Source: Bacteroidota bacterium
GTDB taxonomy: Bacteria; Bacteroidota; Bacteroidia; 2-12-FULL-35-15
Direction of reading: 5' to 3'
Length of the DNA stretch: 64,000 bases
Assembly: GCA_005772895.1 (NCBI GenBank)
Contig: SXIH01000024.1
Location: 1 to 64,000, forward strand
Shown: piece after piece, positions 52,617-60,933 of the stretch
How the letters are laid out: each line of letters begins with the position of its first letter
Numbering within the stretch: position 1 is the stretch's first letter
The notes under the pieces: model-generated
What the model saw: only the letters and a program-made list of their open reading frames with translations
What the model was told of the DNA's origin: nothing
The model's database searches: none
Position numbers and translations under genes: made by a program

Positions 52617-52633
52617 AATAAAATTTATTTCCA

Positions 52634-54631
52634 TTACTTCACCACAATCCTTCCCAACATATTGTTAAAAACTTTTTTCGCTTCTAATAAGGATTGTTGA
52701 GTTGCCATCAAGGCCATCATTTCTTCTTCGGGTGGGTTTTCTTTTAAACGTTTTTGATTGTCGTGAATCATCATTTCAATTTTACGGCTCTTCAATGCAT
52801 AAATGGCATTGTAAAGAGAACGTTTTAAAATGTCTTCTTCTTTGGTTGGGTAAATTCCATGGTCTTCCCATTTGGAAAGAGAGTAGGGGCTACTTATCAA
52901 ATCAATTGTAAGTGAACAGATAGCCGCATTTTCGTGACTGATGAAATAATTGGTATCAGGCACAGAATCTTTTTCCAGGTGTTCAAGGAATTCGGAAAAG
53001 ATGCTGTTGTATAATAAATTTTCAATCACAATATTATCACTTTGTAATTCATGCGTTAATAAATACGCAACAGAAACTTCTATTTCAATATCTTCGCCTT
53101 CATCATTCTGGCTGTCTACTTTTACTGTGTTTGCTCCGTAATTAATTAACAAACGAATAATATCGCGCTCTTGATGTTCGGCATCCGCAATGGTATGCTC
53201 TTTTTTTTCAGGAAGAACAAATTCTTCTTCAGGAGCAACTTGATTTTGTTGTTGTGGATTGTTTCTCTTGTCGTTAAAATTTTTACTTCTGATTTTATTT
53301 AACTCACTCAATAAAATTTGTTCATCCACTTCCATGATGCGGCTACATTCTTTCACGTATACAGAACGGTAAATGGCATCAGGAATAAGTGCAATACTTT
53401 CTACAATTTTTTTGATGGCCTCTGCTTTTTTCAAAGGATCGTTGTTTGTTCCTTTGGTTAAGATGTTGGCTTTATAGGAAATAAAATTCTGTGCGTTGTT
53501 AACGATAAAATCTTTTAAGTCCTGTGTGCTTACTTTTTTAGAATAGGAATCAGGGTCATCACCATCAGGAAAAAGAAGAACTTTTACATTCATTCCTTCT
53601 TCCAACAAAAGATCAATTCCTTTTAATGCAGCATTTATTCCGGCCTGGTCACCATCGTATGAAATAATAATATCGTTTGTGAAACGTTGGATCAATTTTA
53701 TTTGTCCTGCCGTTAAAGCTGTTCCGCTGCTGGCCACCACGTTCTCAACTCCGGCTTGATGCATTGCAATTACATCCATATAACCTTCCACAAGGAAACA
53801 GAATTTTTCTTTTACAATTGCATTTTTCGAATGATACAATCCGTACAAAACATCACTCTTGTGATAAATTTCCGTCTCGGGAGAGTTAACGTATTTCGAA
53901 GTTTTTATATCGGTGCGTAAAGTTCTTCCACCAAATGCAATTACTCTACCGCTTTGATTGTGAATCGGAAACATTACTCGTCCCCAAAAACGGTCGAGGT
54001 GTTTTGTTTCTTCCGGTTTAACAACTTCACCCGTCTCCGCATTTACTTCTGCTTCATTTTTGTATTCAATAGTCAATCCCGATTTAACAAGATATTCCAT
54101 TTTATAACCTGTAGCAACAGCAATTTCAGTAAACGCATTTCTTTGATTGATGCTATAACCCAATTGGAATTTTTGGATGATGTCTTCACGCAAACCGCGT
54201 TCTTTAAAATATCCTAAGCCGATGGATTTTCCTTCATCGGTATTGTATAAATTTTCGGAAAAATGTTTTTGTGCAAAAGAAGAAACAACCAATAAACTTT
54301 CTCTGTCGTTGTTATGTTGAATTTGTTCTGGAGTTTGTTCTGCTTCAACAATATCAATGTTGTATTTTTTTGCGAGGTAACGCAAAGCATCTGGATAAGT
54401 AAGCTTATCATGCTCCATAATAAAGTTAATCGCATGTCCGCCTTTTCCGCAACCAAAGCATTTGTAAATACCTTTTGCAGGAGAAACATAAAAAGAAGGA
54501 GTTTTCTCATTGTGAAAAGGACAGCAGCCAATTAAATTTGCTCCGCGTTTTTTCAGCGAAACATAATCAGCAACTACTTCCTCTACACGGGCAGCTTCAA
54601 AAATTTTGTCTATGTCTTCTTTGTTTATCAT
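52634..54631 (-). CDS. dnaG: DNA primase
   Basis: 665-residue primase that makes RNA primers for the replication fork. The CHC2 zinc finger is intact near residues 37-64 (CPFHNEKTPSFYVSP, YKCFGCGKGGHAINF); the RNA polymerase domain carries the Toprim motifs FLVEGYMDVIAMHQAG near 278, and SYDGDQAGINAALKG and DGDDPDSY about 45-80 residues further on. The C-terminal helicase-binding region (about 460-665) is diverged. The DNA immediately before the start is a dispersed repeat that supplies a GGAG 8 bases ahead of the ATG. Confidence 0.96.
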   Translation of the reverse strand: MINKEDIDKIFEAARVEEVVADYVSLKKRGANLIGCCPFHNEKTPSFYVSPAKGIYKCFGCGKGGHAINFIMEHDKLTYPDALRYLAKKYNIDIVEAEQTPEQIQHNNDRESLLVVSSFAQKHFSENLYNTDEGKSIGLGYFKERGLREDIIQKFQLGYSINQRNAFTEIAVATGYKMEYLVKSGLTIEYKNEAEVNAETGEVVKPEETKHLDRFWGRVMFPIHNQSGRVIAFGGRTLRTDIKTSKYVNSPETEIYHKSDVLYGLYHSKNAIVKEKFCFLVEGYMDVIAMHQAGVENVVASSGTALTAGQIKLIQRFTNDIIISYDGDQAGINAALKGIDLLLEEGMNVKVLLFPDGDDPDSYSKKVSTQDLKDFIVNNAQNFISYKANILTKGTNNDPLKKAEAIKKIVESIALIPDAIYRSVYVKECSRIMEVDEQILLSELNKIRSKNFNDKRNNPQQQNQVAPEEEFVLPEKKEHTIADAEHQERDIIRLLINYGANTVKVDSQNDEGEDIEIEVSVAYLLTHELQSDNIVIENLLYNSIFSEFLEHLEKDSVPDTNYFISHENAAICSLTIDLISSPYSLSKWEDHGIYPTKEEDILKRSLYNAIYALKSRKIEMMIHDNQKRLKENPPEEEMMALMATQQSLLEAKKVFNNMLGRIVVK

Positions 54632-54655
54632 TTCTCGACTCCGCTCGAAATGACA
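54632..54655. repeat. CGACTCCGCTC dispersed repeat forming the dnaG leader
   Basis: TTCTCGACTCCGCTCGAAAT directly abuts the dnaG start codon on its upstream side. On the minus strand it reads GGAGTCGAGAA then ATG. Related copies lie at 11707, 42706, 56396 and 60867. Confidence 0.85.
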
Positions 54656-54711
54656 AAAAAGGCATTCGAAAGGAACGCTAATTTACGAAAAAAATGCTTA
54701 AGAAAGAGGGC

Positions 54712-56145
54712 TTATTTTTTGGCTGGTTTAGCCATAAGTTTAGCCATTGCACGTTGGCCATCCTCGTTGTTGGGGTTGATTTTTAGAGACTTTTTATAGT
54801 TGCTGAGTGCTAATTCTTTTTGCCCCATTTGTCGGTACGTTTCGCCTAATCCATGGTAAACTGCCCAGGAGTCTGGGTACTGTGTTTCAGTATGTTTAAA
54901 AAGTTTATGTGCTTCTTCGGTTTTGCGTGCTTTTAATAATTTGAATCCGATATCGTTAATATGGTCATCGTTATATGGATATTTAAATGGAGTTAATCCA
55001 CTTAATTCTGTTTCAACAGATTTTACTTTCGACATAAAATAATCGAAAGGAATAACGCCATCAATAAAATCGTTTTCATATTTGGTGATACAATTTCCTA
55101 AGTAAGAACATTCATCATACGGTGCGCATTTGCATGACATGTATGAGTTGTACATTCTGTCGCCATCAATTAAAAAAATGGAATCTTTATTCGCCATTAT
55201 TATTTCATCGAAATTGCAAAATGCTGCCAATGCCAATTGAGAATAATTTTGTGATGCGTTTTTAAATCCACCATAAGAAGTTTGCCAAACGGTTTGTATC
55301 AATTGCATTCCACCTTCTGTAGGATTTATTTTTCTGATAACTCCAGCAACATTTCCTGCACCTGCATGATACGAATGCAATACTAAAAGACGGAACCATA
55401 AATCTGTTTCATTATAAGTTACGTGTGCGCTGTCCAACATTGCTTTTGTATAAGGGATACAAATTCTGCTCAACAAACGTGAAGCACCCAATGCAGATTT
55501 TTCTATATCTGTTCTTTCATCAATTGTTTTATTTACAATCAAACCTTGTTTGCGTGCAACTGCTTTCATCAATTGGAACGGACCGTTTGCACCAACAGTT
55601 GATTTGGTATTCATTTTTCCCGGACTCTCAATCAACAAAATCGCTTGCGCATACCAAGGGTCCACACCATTCTGTTTAAACACATCAATAGAACGGTTGA
55701 TAGTTGGCATTACTTTTTTGAATTCGTAGAAATCTTTTTTCCCGACTGTTACCAATATACTGATACTGTCAGCAACATTATTTGCTTTACGGATACTGTC
55801 TCTGTAAATATTTTTTTGAATGTCGGATTGTTTGTTCCATTCTTTGGTAGAAACTTTTGTAAGCATTTGTCTGGTTCCGGCTACACTTATCATTGCGGAG
55901 TCGGGAGGAAGATTCATAATTTGTTGCCAAAATTTCGGTTGTGCTAAATTTTGCCATCCTTCACTGTAAAGAGTAGCATCATCTATAAATTTCATTTTGG
56001 TTACATCGTTATAACCAACTACATATTTTTCTACAACGGGAACACTACTGGCACCTTTTTGCGCTTTCGCAGAAATGCAGGAGAATAAAACACTTATAAA
56101 TAGTGCTATTGAAAGAGAGGGAAATATGTTTTTTATCCGGTTCAC
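54712..56145 (-). CDS. Lytic transglycosylase with TPR tail
   Basis: 477 residues with signal peptide (ALFISVLFSCISAKA). A goose-lysozyme/SLT-type domain covers about residues 150-300: the catalytic Glu is in LLIESPGKMNTKSTVGANG near 170, followed by GPFQLMKAVARKQG and YHAGAGNVAGVIRKI. A C-terminal part has tetratricopeptide-like helices (WAVYHGLGETYRQMGQKEL). It would cut peptidoglycan in the periplasm, making 1,6-anhydro ends. Internal cysteines (CKCAPYDECSYLGNC) near 345 are unusual. It lies 80 bases upstream of nothing but a repeat and dnaG, on dnaG's strand. Confidence 0.83.
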   Translation of the reverse strand: MNRIKNIFPSLSIALFISVLFSCISAKAQKGASSVPVVEKYVVGYNDVTKMKFIDDATLYSEGWQNLAQPKFWQQIMNLPPDSAMISVAGTRQMLTKVSTKEWNKQSDIQKNIYRDSIRKANNVADSISILVTVGKKDFYEFKKVMPTINRSIDVFKQNGVDPWYAQAILLIESPGKMNTKSTVGANGPFQLMKAVARKQGLIVNKTIDERTDIEKSALGASRLLSRICIPYTKAMLDSAHVTYNETDLWFRLLVLHSYHAGAGNVAGVIRKINPTEGGMQLIQTVWQTSYGGFKNASQNYSQLALAAFCNFDEIIMANKDSIFLIDGDRMYNSYMSCKCAPYDECSYLGNCITKYENDFIDGVIPFDYFMSKVKSVETELSGLTPFKYPYNDDHINDIGFKLLKARKTEEAHKLFKHTETQYPDSWAVYHGLGETYRQMGQKELALSNYKKSLKINPNNEDGQRAMAKLMAKPAKK

Positions 56146-56349
56146 AATCGAGAGATTTTATTTTTCCTAAAAATACTTTTCTAAAGTACCTATGAAACAT
56201 GGTATTTGCAAACTTTTTAACAAACGTTTTCAACAATATAATATGTTATAACGAGATTCCCTCTGAGATGTTGCATTTTATGAGGATTCCCGACCAAGAT
56301 ACATTTGTGAGAGATGAACTCCGTTTTTATTCGTGATCTTGCAATAATC

Positions 56350-56420
56350 CCCCTAGCCCCCTTTTTAAGGGGGAATTGACTCTTCTTACAATTTGTCACC
56401 CTGAGCGGAGTCGAAGGGCG
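56350..56420. repeat. CCCCCT hairpin and CGACTCCGCTC repeat in the gap before the acyl-CoA dehydrogenase
   Basis: 56350-56378 contains TCCCCCTAGCCCCC and AAGGGGGAAT, a strong C-run/G-run hairpin; 56396-56420 is one arm of the CGGAGTCGAAGGGCG dispersed repeat. The 356-bp gap between the transglycosylase and the acyl-CoA dehydrogenase genes holds these two repeats and a promoter but no gene. Confidence 0.7.
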
Positions 56421-56464
56421 TAATATTCGTTTTTATTCGCTATCCGTACTATAATTTATTTACT

Positions 56465-56472
56465 TACTTTTG
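56465..56472 (+). promoter_or_regulatory. -7 box of the glutaryl-CoA dehydrogenase gene
   Basis: TACTTTTG matches TAnnTTTG, 29 bases before the ATG at 56502. No good -33 TTTG is seen. Confidence 0.55.
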
Positions 56473-56501
56473 TTCCGCAAAAAATTTTAAAATTAATTAC
56501 A

Positions 56502-57680
56502 ATGGCAACAGATAGATTTGAAGCTCACGATTATTATTTGATGGATGAGTTATTGACTGATGAACATAAGTTAATCCGTGAAACAGCGCGTGCATGGGTG
56601 AAGAAAGAGGTTTCACCAATTGTGGAAGAAGCATGTCAGACAACAAAATTTCCTAAACAATGGATTAAAGGTTTAGCGGAAGTAGGAGCATTTGGTCCGT
56701 ACATCCCTACAAAATATGGTGGTGCAGGCTTGGATCAAATTTCTTACGGATTGATTATGCAAGAATTAGAGCGTGGCGACAGTGGTTTGCGTTCAACAGC
56801 ATCGGTACAAAGCTCATTGGTAATGTATCCTATATATACTTATGGAACAGAAGAGCAACGAATGAAATATTTGCCAAAGTTGGCAACAGGTGAAATGATG
56901 GGCTGTTTCGGACTTACAGAGCCGGACCACGGTTCAAATCCTTCCGGAATGATTACCAATATTAAAGATAAAGGCGACCACTATTTACTTAACGGAGCTA
57001 AGATGTGGATTTCAAATTCACCTTTTGCTGATATAGCAGTAGTTTGGGCAAAAGACGAAGCGGGTGATATCCGTGGAATGATTGTAGAAAGAGGGATGGC
57101 AGGCTTTACAACTCCGGAAACACACGGAAAATGGAGTTTACGTGCAAGTGCAACAGGCGAATTAGTATTCGATAATGTGAAAGTTCCTAAAGAGAACATT
57201 TTCCCTACGATAAAAGGCTTAAAAGGACCATTAGGTTGCTTAAACTCAGCGCGTTACGGAATTGCCTGGGGTGCTATCGGAGCAGCAATGGATTGTTATG
57301 ATTCTGCTTTGCGTTACTCTAAAGAACGTATCCAATTTGGTCGTCCGATTGCTGGATTCCAATTGACTCAAAAGAAATTGGCTGAAATGATTACTGAGAT
57401 TACCAAAGCTCAATTATTGACTTGGAGATTGGGTGTTTTGAAAAATGAAAACCGCGCTACTCCAGCTCAAATCTCAATGAGCAAACGTAACAATGTGAAC
57501 ATGGCTTTACAAATTGCACGTGAAGCACGCCAAATACATGGTGGAATGGGCATTACTGGCGAATATCCAATTATGCGCCACATGATGAATTTAGAATCGG
57601 TTATTACTTACGAAGGAACTCACGATATCCATTTATTAATTACAGGTATGGATGTAACAGGCATTAACGCCTTCCAATAA
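56502..57680 (+). CDS. gcdH: Glutaryl-CoA dehydrogenase-type acyl-CoA dehydrogenase
   Basis: 392-residue FAD enzyme; the pattern is that of glutaryl-CoA dehydrogenase, which oxidises and decarboxylates glutaryl-CoA to crotonyl-CoA in lysine and tryptophan breakdown. SVQSSLVMYPIYTYGTEEQR near 105-125 and CFGLTEPDHGSNPSGM near 140-155 match that subgroup closely, and the catalytic Glu is in VITYEGTHDIHLL near 370. The C-terminal LITGMDVTGINAFQ is typical. A strong terminator follows. No pathway partner adjoins it. Confidence 0.88.
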   Translation: MATDRFEAHDYYLMDELLTDEHKLIRETARAWVKKEVSPIVEEACQTTKFPKQWIKGLAEVGAFGPYIPTKYGGAGLDQISYGLIMQELERGDSGLRSTASVQSSLVMYPIYTYGTEEQRMKYLPKLATGEMMGCFGLTEPDHGSNPSGMITNIKDKGDHYLLNGAKMWISNSPFADIAVVWAKDEAGDIRGMIVERGMAGFTTPETHGKWSLRASATGELVFDNVKVPKENIFPTIKGLKGPLGCLNSARYGIAWGAIGAAMDCYDSALRYSKERIQFGRPIAGFQLTQKKLAEMITEITKAQLLTWRLGVLKNENRATPAQISMSKRNNVNMALQIAREARQIHGGMGITGEYPIMRHMMNLESVITYEGTHDIHLLITGMDVTGINAFQ

Positions 57681-57702
57681 TAGATTTTTCGATTTTAATC
57701 AG

Positions 57703-57736
57703 CACCCGGATACTAAAAGTGTTCGGGTGTTTTTGT
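57703..57736 (+). terminator. Terminator after gcdH
   Basis: CACCCGGATACT and AGTGTTCGGGTG form a 12-bp stem with one bulged mismatch and an AAA loop, followed by five T residues. The gap up to 57885 shows nothing else. Confidence 0.9.
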
Positions 57737-57885
57737 TTGTTTTTTTGTTGAAAATCAACAGGTTGTGTGCAGAAACAAATAAAATCAGTTTTAAACAGGC
57801 TTTCAATTACTAATAGTGGAAAAGAGTTAATAAGTAAGAAGGAAAAATAGCAGGTATTTTTAGTAAAAATTCACATTTTAGTGGA

Positions 57886-58686
57886 ATGGAGTATTTAGGA
57901 TATTTTGCGGCTATTTTAATTGGTGTTTTATTGGGGCTGATTGGTGCAGGTGGTTCCATTCTTACAATTCCAGTTTTAGTTTACTTAATAGGCATTGAAC
58001 CTGTTCATGCTACTTCATATTCCTTGTTTATTGTAGGCGTATCTGCGCTTATTGGCGGATTGCGTTATATGAAGAACAACCTGATTTGTATGCGTACCAT
58101 GTTGGTATTTGGAATACCATCAGTGATAAGCATTTTTTTTACCAGAAAATATTTACTGCATAAAATCCCCGATCATTTATTTTCCTGTTGTTCAATTAAT
58201 ATCACCAAAGGTGCAGCATTGATGATACTTTTAGCAGTATTGATGATTATTGCAGCTTACACAATGATTCGCAAACCATCATCAGTCCGTGCCGATTTAC
58301 ACAAACATAACAATGAACAGTACCGGTATTTTTTAATTTTTCAGCAAGGAGTAATTGTAGGAACTTTGGTTGGATTGGTAGGAGCAGGAGGAGGTTTTTT
58401 AATTATTCCGGCATTGGTTGTTTTGGCTAAATTGCCGATGAAAAAGGCTGTTGGAACTTCTTTAGCCATCATTGCTTTAAATTCATCTATAGGATTTTTG
58501 AGTGATTTTGGAACACATCAATTTGATTGGAAATTCATCTTCATTTTTTCAGCTTTTGCAATAACAGGAATTATTTTAGGAAGTTATCTTTCAAAATATG
58601 TAAGCGGTTCAAAGCTTAAGCCGGGATTCGGATGGTTTATATTAGTGATGGGCGTTTATATAATTAGTAAAGAGCTCTTTTTTTAA
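57886..58686 (+). CDS. TauE/SafE-family sulfite exporter
   Basis: 266-residue membrane protein with eight predicted segments in two repeated halves: GLIGAGGSILTIPVLVYL near 18-35 and GLVGAGGGFLIIPALVVL near 164-181 are the duplicated TauE motifs. TauE/SafE proteins export sulfite or sulfoacetate. The next genes are a metallo-beta-lactamase/rhodanese fusion and two rhodaneses, so sulfur oxidation with sulfite efflux is a good reading. It lies 54 bases upstream of the fusion gene. Confidence 0.88.
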   Translation: MEYLGYFAAILIGVLLGLIGAGGSILTIPVLVYLIGIEPVHATSYSLFIVGVSALIGGLRYMKNNLICMRTMLVFGIPSVISIFFTRKYLLHKIPDHLFSCCSINITKGAALMILLAVLMIIAAYTMIRKPSSVRADLHKHNNEQYRYFLIFQQGVIVGTLVGLVGAGGGFLIIPALVVLAKLPMKKAVGTSLAIIALNSSIGFLSDFGTHQFDWKFIFIFSAFAITGIILGSYLSKYVSGSKLKPGFGWFILVMGVYIISKELFF

Positions 58687-58718
58687 CATATGTAAAAAAA
58701 CAAACGAACAATATTTAA

Positions 58719-58726
58719 TACCTTTG
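58719..58726 (+). promoter_or_regulatory. -7 box of the MBL/rhodanese gene
   Basis: TACCTTTG matches TAnnTTTG, 14 bases before the ATG at 58741. So the sulfur genes may be transcribed separately from the exporter. Confidence 0.6.
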
Positions 58727-58740
58727 TAAAAAGAAACAGA

Positions 58741-60126
58741 ATGTACATCGAACAACTTTATACCGGATGCTTAGCTGAAGCAGCATATTACATCGAATCG
58801 GATGGGGAAGTAGCAATTATCGACCCTTTACGTGAAACGGAACCTTATATCGAATTAGCAAAAAAACGTAACGCAAAAATTAAATACGTTTTTGAAACGC
58901 ATTTTCATGCTGATTTTGTTTCGGGTCATGTGGACTTAGCACGTAAAACAAATTCTTCTATTGTTTTCGGACCAACTGCAAAAACAGGTTATGATACAAT
59001 TGTTGCAAAAGACGAAGAAGTATTTACTATCGGAAAAATAAAATTAAAAGTATTACATACACCAGGACACACATTGGAATCATCTTGTTTTTTATTGATA
59101 GATGAAAACGGAAAAAATCATGCTGTGTTTACAGGTGATACATTGTTTGTAGGAGATGTTGGTCGCCCCGACTTAGCAATCAAAAGCGATTTAACAATTG
59201 ATGATTTAGCAGGAATGATGTATGATTCTTTGAATTCAAAAATCAAACCTTTAGCTGACGATGTAATTGTTTATCCCGCTCACGGTGCTGGTTCATCTTG
59301 CGGAAAAAATATCGGTAAAGAAACTTTTTCTACTATCGGAACTCAAAAGCAAATGAATTATGCAATGCAAACAATGAGCAAAGCAGAATTTGTAAAAGCA
59401 GTTACCGAGGGATTATCAGCTGCTCCAAATTATTTTGCTTGGGATGCTAAATTAAATAAAGAAGGTTATGCAAACATTGATGAGGTGCTGAAGAAAAATA
59501 CAAAAGCATTATCGGTTGAAGAAATGGAAACAGAAATTTCGAAAGGAGCGCTGGTATTAGATGTTCGTTCACCCGATGATTTTGAAAAAGGATTTATTCC
59601 TAATGCAATTAATATTGGATTAAACGGGCAGTATGCGCCATGGGTAGGAGCTTTGATAGATCCTAAAGTTTCATTGGTTTTAGTTACAGATGAAGGCAAA
59701 GAAACAGAAGCGGTTTTACGTTTAGCAAGAGTGGGTTACGAAAATGTAAATGGTTATTTGAATGGAGGAATTACTTCCTGGAAAAATGCAGGAAAGAAAA
59801 CCGATACTATTGAAAGTATTTCTGCAGAAAAATTTGTTGCTGAATTAAATAGCGACACTAATGTTTTGGATGTCAGAAAGCCGGGTGAAGTAGAAGGTGG
59901 GATGATTGAAAATGCAAACCATATTTGTTTGTCGCAATTACAAAGTAAATTAGATACCTTAGATAAAAATACGCATTACACTATTCACTGTGCAGGTGGT
60001 TATCGTTCGATGATGGCTGCTTCCATTATGAAACAAAAAGGATTTAATAAAGTTACCAATGTATTGGGTGGAATGGGAAAAATTAAAGCTACTGGCATAA
60101 AACTTGTTTTGCCGGAAGTGGTTTAA
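58741..60126 (+). CDS. Metallo-beta-lactamase/rhodanese fusion (persulfide dioxygenase-like)
   Basis: 461 residues. The N-terminal domain (about 1-245) is a metal-dependent hydrolase of the persulfide-dioxygenase group: ETHFHADFVSGHVDLA near 57, HTPGHTLESSCF near 105, FTGDTLFVGDVGRPDLA near 128 and PAHGAGSSCGKNIG near 178 hold the metal ligands. Two rhodanese domains follow. In the first (about 265-350) the Cys loop is replaced by VTDEGKET, so it cannot carry persulfide; in the second (about 360-455) HCAGGYRSMMAA keeps it. A likely role is oxidising glutathione- or low-molecular-weight-persulfides to sulfite. The gene is followed by two rhodanese genes. Confidence 0.9.
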   Translation: MYIEQLYTGCLAEAAYYIESDGEVAIIDPLRETEPYIELAKKRNAKIKYVFETHFHADFVSGHVDLARKTNSSIVFGPTAKTGYDTIVAKDEEVFTIGKIKLKVLHTPGHTLESSCFLLIDENGKNHAVFTGDTLFVGDVGRPDLAIKSDLTIDDLAGMMYDSLNSKIKPLADDVIVYPAHGAGSSCGKNIGKETFSTIGTQKQMNYAMQTMSKAEFVKAVTEGLSAAPNYFAWDAKLNKEGYANIDEVLKKNTKALSVEEMETEISKGALVLDVRSPDDFEKGFIPNAINIGLNGQYAPWVGALIDPKVSLVLVTDEGKETEAVLRLARVGYENVNGYLNGGITSWKNAGKKTDTIESISAEKFVAELNSDTNVLDVRKPGEVEGGMIENANHICLSQLQSKLDTLDKNTHYTIHCAGGYRSMMAASIMKQKGFNKVTNVLGGMGKIKATGIKLVLPEVV

Positions 60127-60135
60127 ATCTGAATT

Positions 60136-60438
60136 ATGAGTTTTTTAAAAAAATTATTTGGAATTTCATCTAACAAAGCTGATGTAAAAGCTTTGGTAAA
60201 TAATGGTGCAAAAATTATTGATGTTAGAACAGCTGCAGAATTTTCAGGTGGCCATATAAACGGAGCTATAAATATTCCTTTAGATAAAATTTCATCAAAC
60301 ATTAATAAAATAAAAAATTACAACAAACCAATTGTACTTTGTTGTGCTTCTGGAATGAGAAGTGCTCAGGCAACAAATCAACTGAAGCAAAATGGAGTTG
60401 AAGCCTATAATGCTGGTGGCTGGAAAAATTTAAATTAA
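60136..60438 (+). CDS. Single-domain rhodanese
   Basis: 100 residues, no signal, so cytosolic. IIDVRTAAEFSGGHINGAIN near 32-51 and the catalytic Cys in VLCCASGMRSAQA near 75 define a rhodanese. It would carry sulfane sulfur to or from the fusion protein encoded 9 bases upstream. Co-transcription is near certain. Confidence 0.92.
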   Translation: MSFLKKLFGISSNKADVKALVNNGAKIIDVRTAAEFSGGHINGAINIPLDKISSNINKIKNYNKPIVLCCASGMRSAQATNQLKQNGVEAYNAGGWKNLN

Positions 60439-60457
60439 TCTTTAAAACAAATATAAA

Positions 60458-60856
60458 ATGAAAAAATTACTTTTAGTATTGATTGCTCTTGTTTCAATAA
60501 ATGTGAGCAATGCACAATCGAAGGATGCTGTTATTACTAATCTTTCTTCAGAAAGATTTAAAGCAATAATTGCAAACGATAAAGGTGGAACAATAATCGA
60601 TTTGAGAACAACTGAAGAGTTGGAGAAAAAAGGTTATATCAAAGGAGCAGTTCAACTGGATTATTTAGCGAAAGATTCAGAAAAACAAATTGATAAGCTG
60701 GATAAAAATAAAACGTATTACATCTATTGTGCAGGCGGAGGAAGAAGTTCAGAATGCGCTACATATATGGAGAAACATGGTTTCAAAAGAGTATACACTC
60801 TTGAAAAAGGATTATCCGAATGGTTGCAAAAAGGATTTCCTGTAGAAAAAAAATAG
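60458..60856 (+). CDS. Exported rhodanese
   Basis: 132 residues with a signal peptide (MKKLLLVLIALVSINVSNAQ), so the domain works in the periplasm. IIDLRTTEELEKKGYIKGA near 45 and the Cys in YYIYCAGGGRSSECA near 88 define it, with a second Cys six residues on. The sulfur cluster thus has both cytosolic and periplasmic sulfurtransferases. It is 19 bases after the previous gene. Confidence 0.9.
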   Translation: MKKLLLVLIALVSINVSNAQSKDAVITNLSSERFKAIIANDKGGTIIDLRTTEELEKKGYIKGAVQLDYLAKDSEKQIDKLDKNKTYYIYCAGGGRSSECATYMEKHGFKRVYTLEKGLSEWLQKGFPVEKK

Positions 60857-60866
60857 CCTCTTGCTT

Positions 60867-60920
60867 GTCTTCGACTCCGCTCAGACTGACGCATGTCGTC
60901 ACACTGAGCGGAGTCGAAGT
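60867..60920. repeat. Inverted pair of CGACTCCGCTC dispersed repeats
   Basis: GTCTTCGACTCCGCTCAGAC and CACTGAGCGGAGTCGAAG are inverted copies about 16 bases apart, just after the last rhodanese gene. On folding they make a long hairpin between convergent genes. Confidence 0.85.
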
Positions 60921-60933
60921 GTAAGGGCGGATG

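Noticed and set aside
50593..52633. Integrase or transposase gene at the recJ hotspot
   Set aside because: None is present; mobility is inferred only from the duplicated recJ tail and the cargo.
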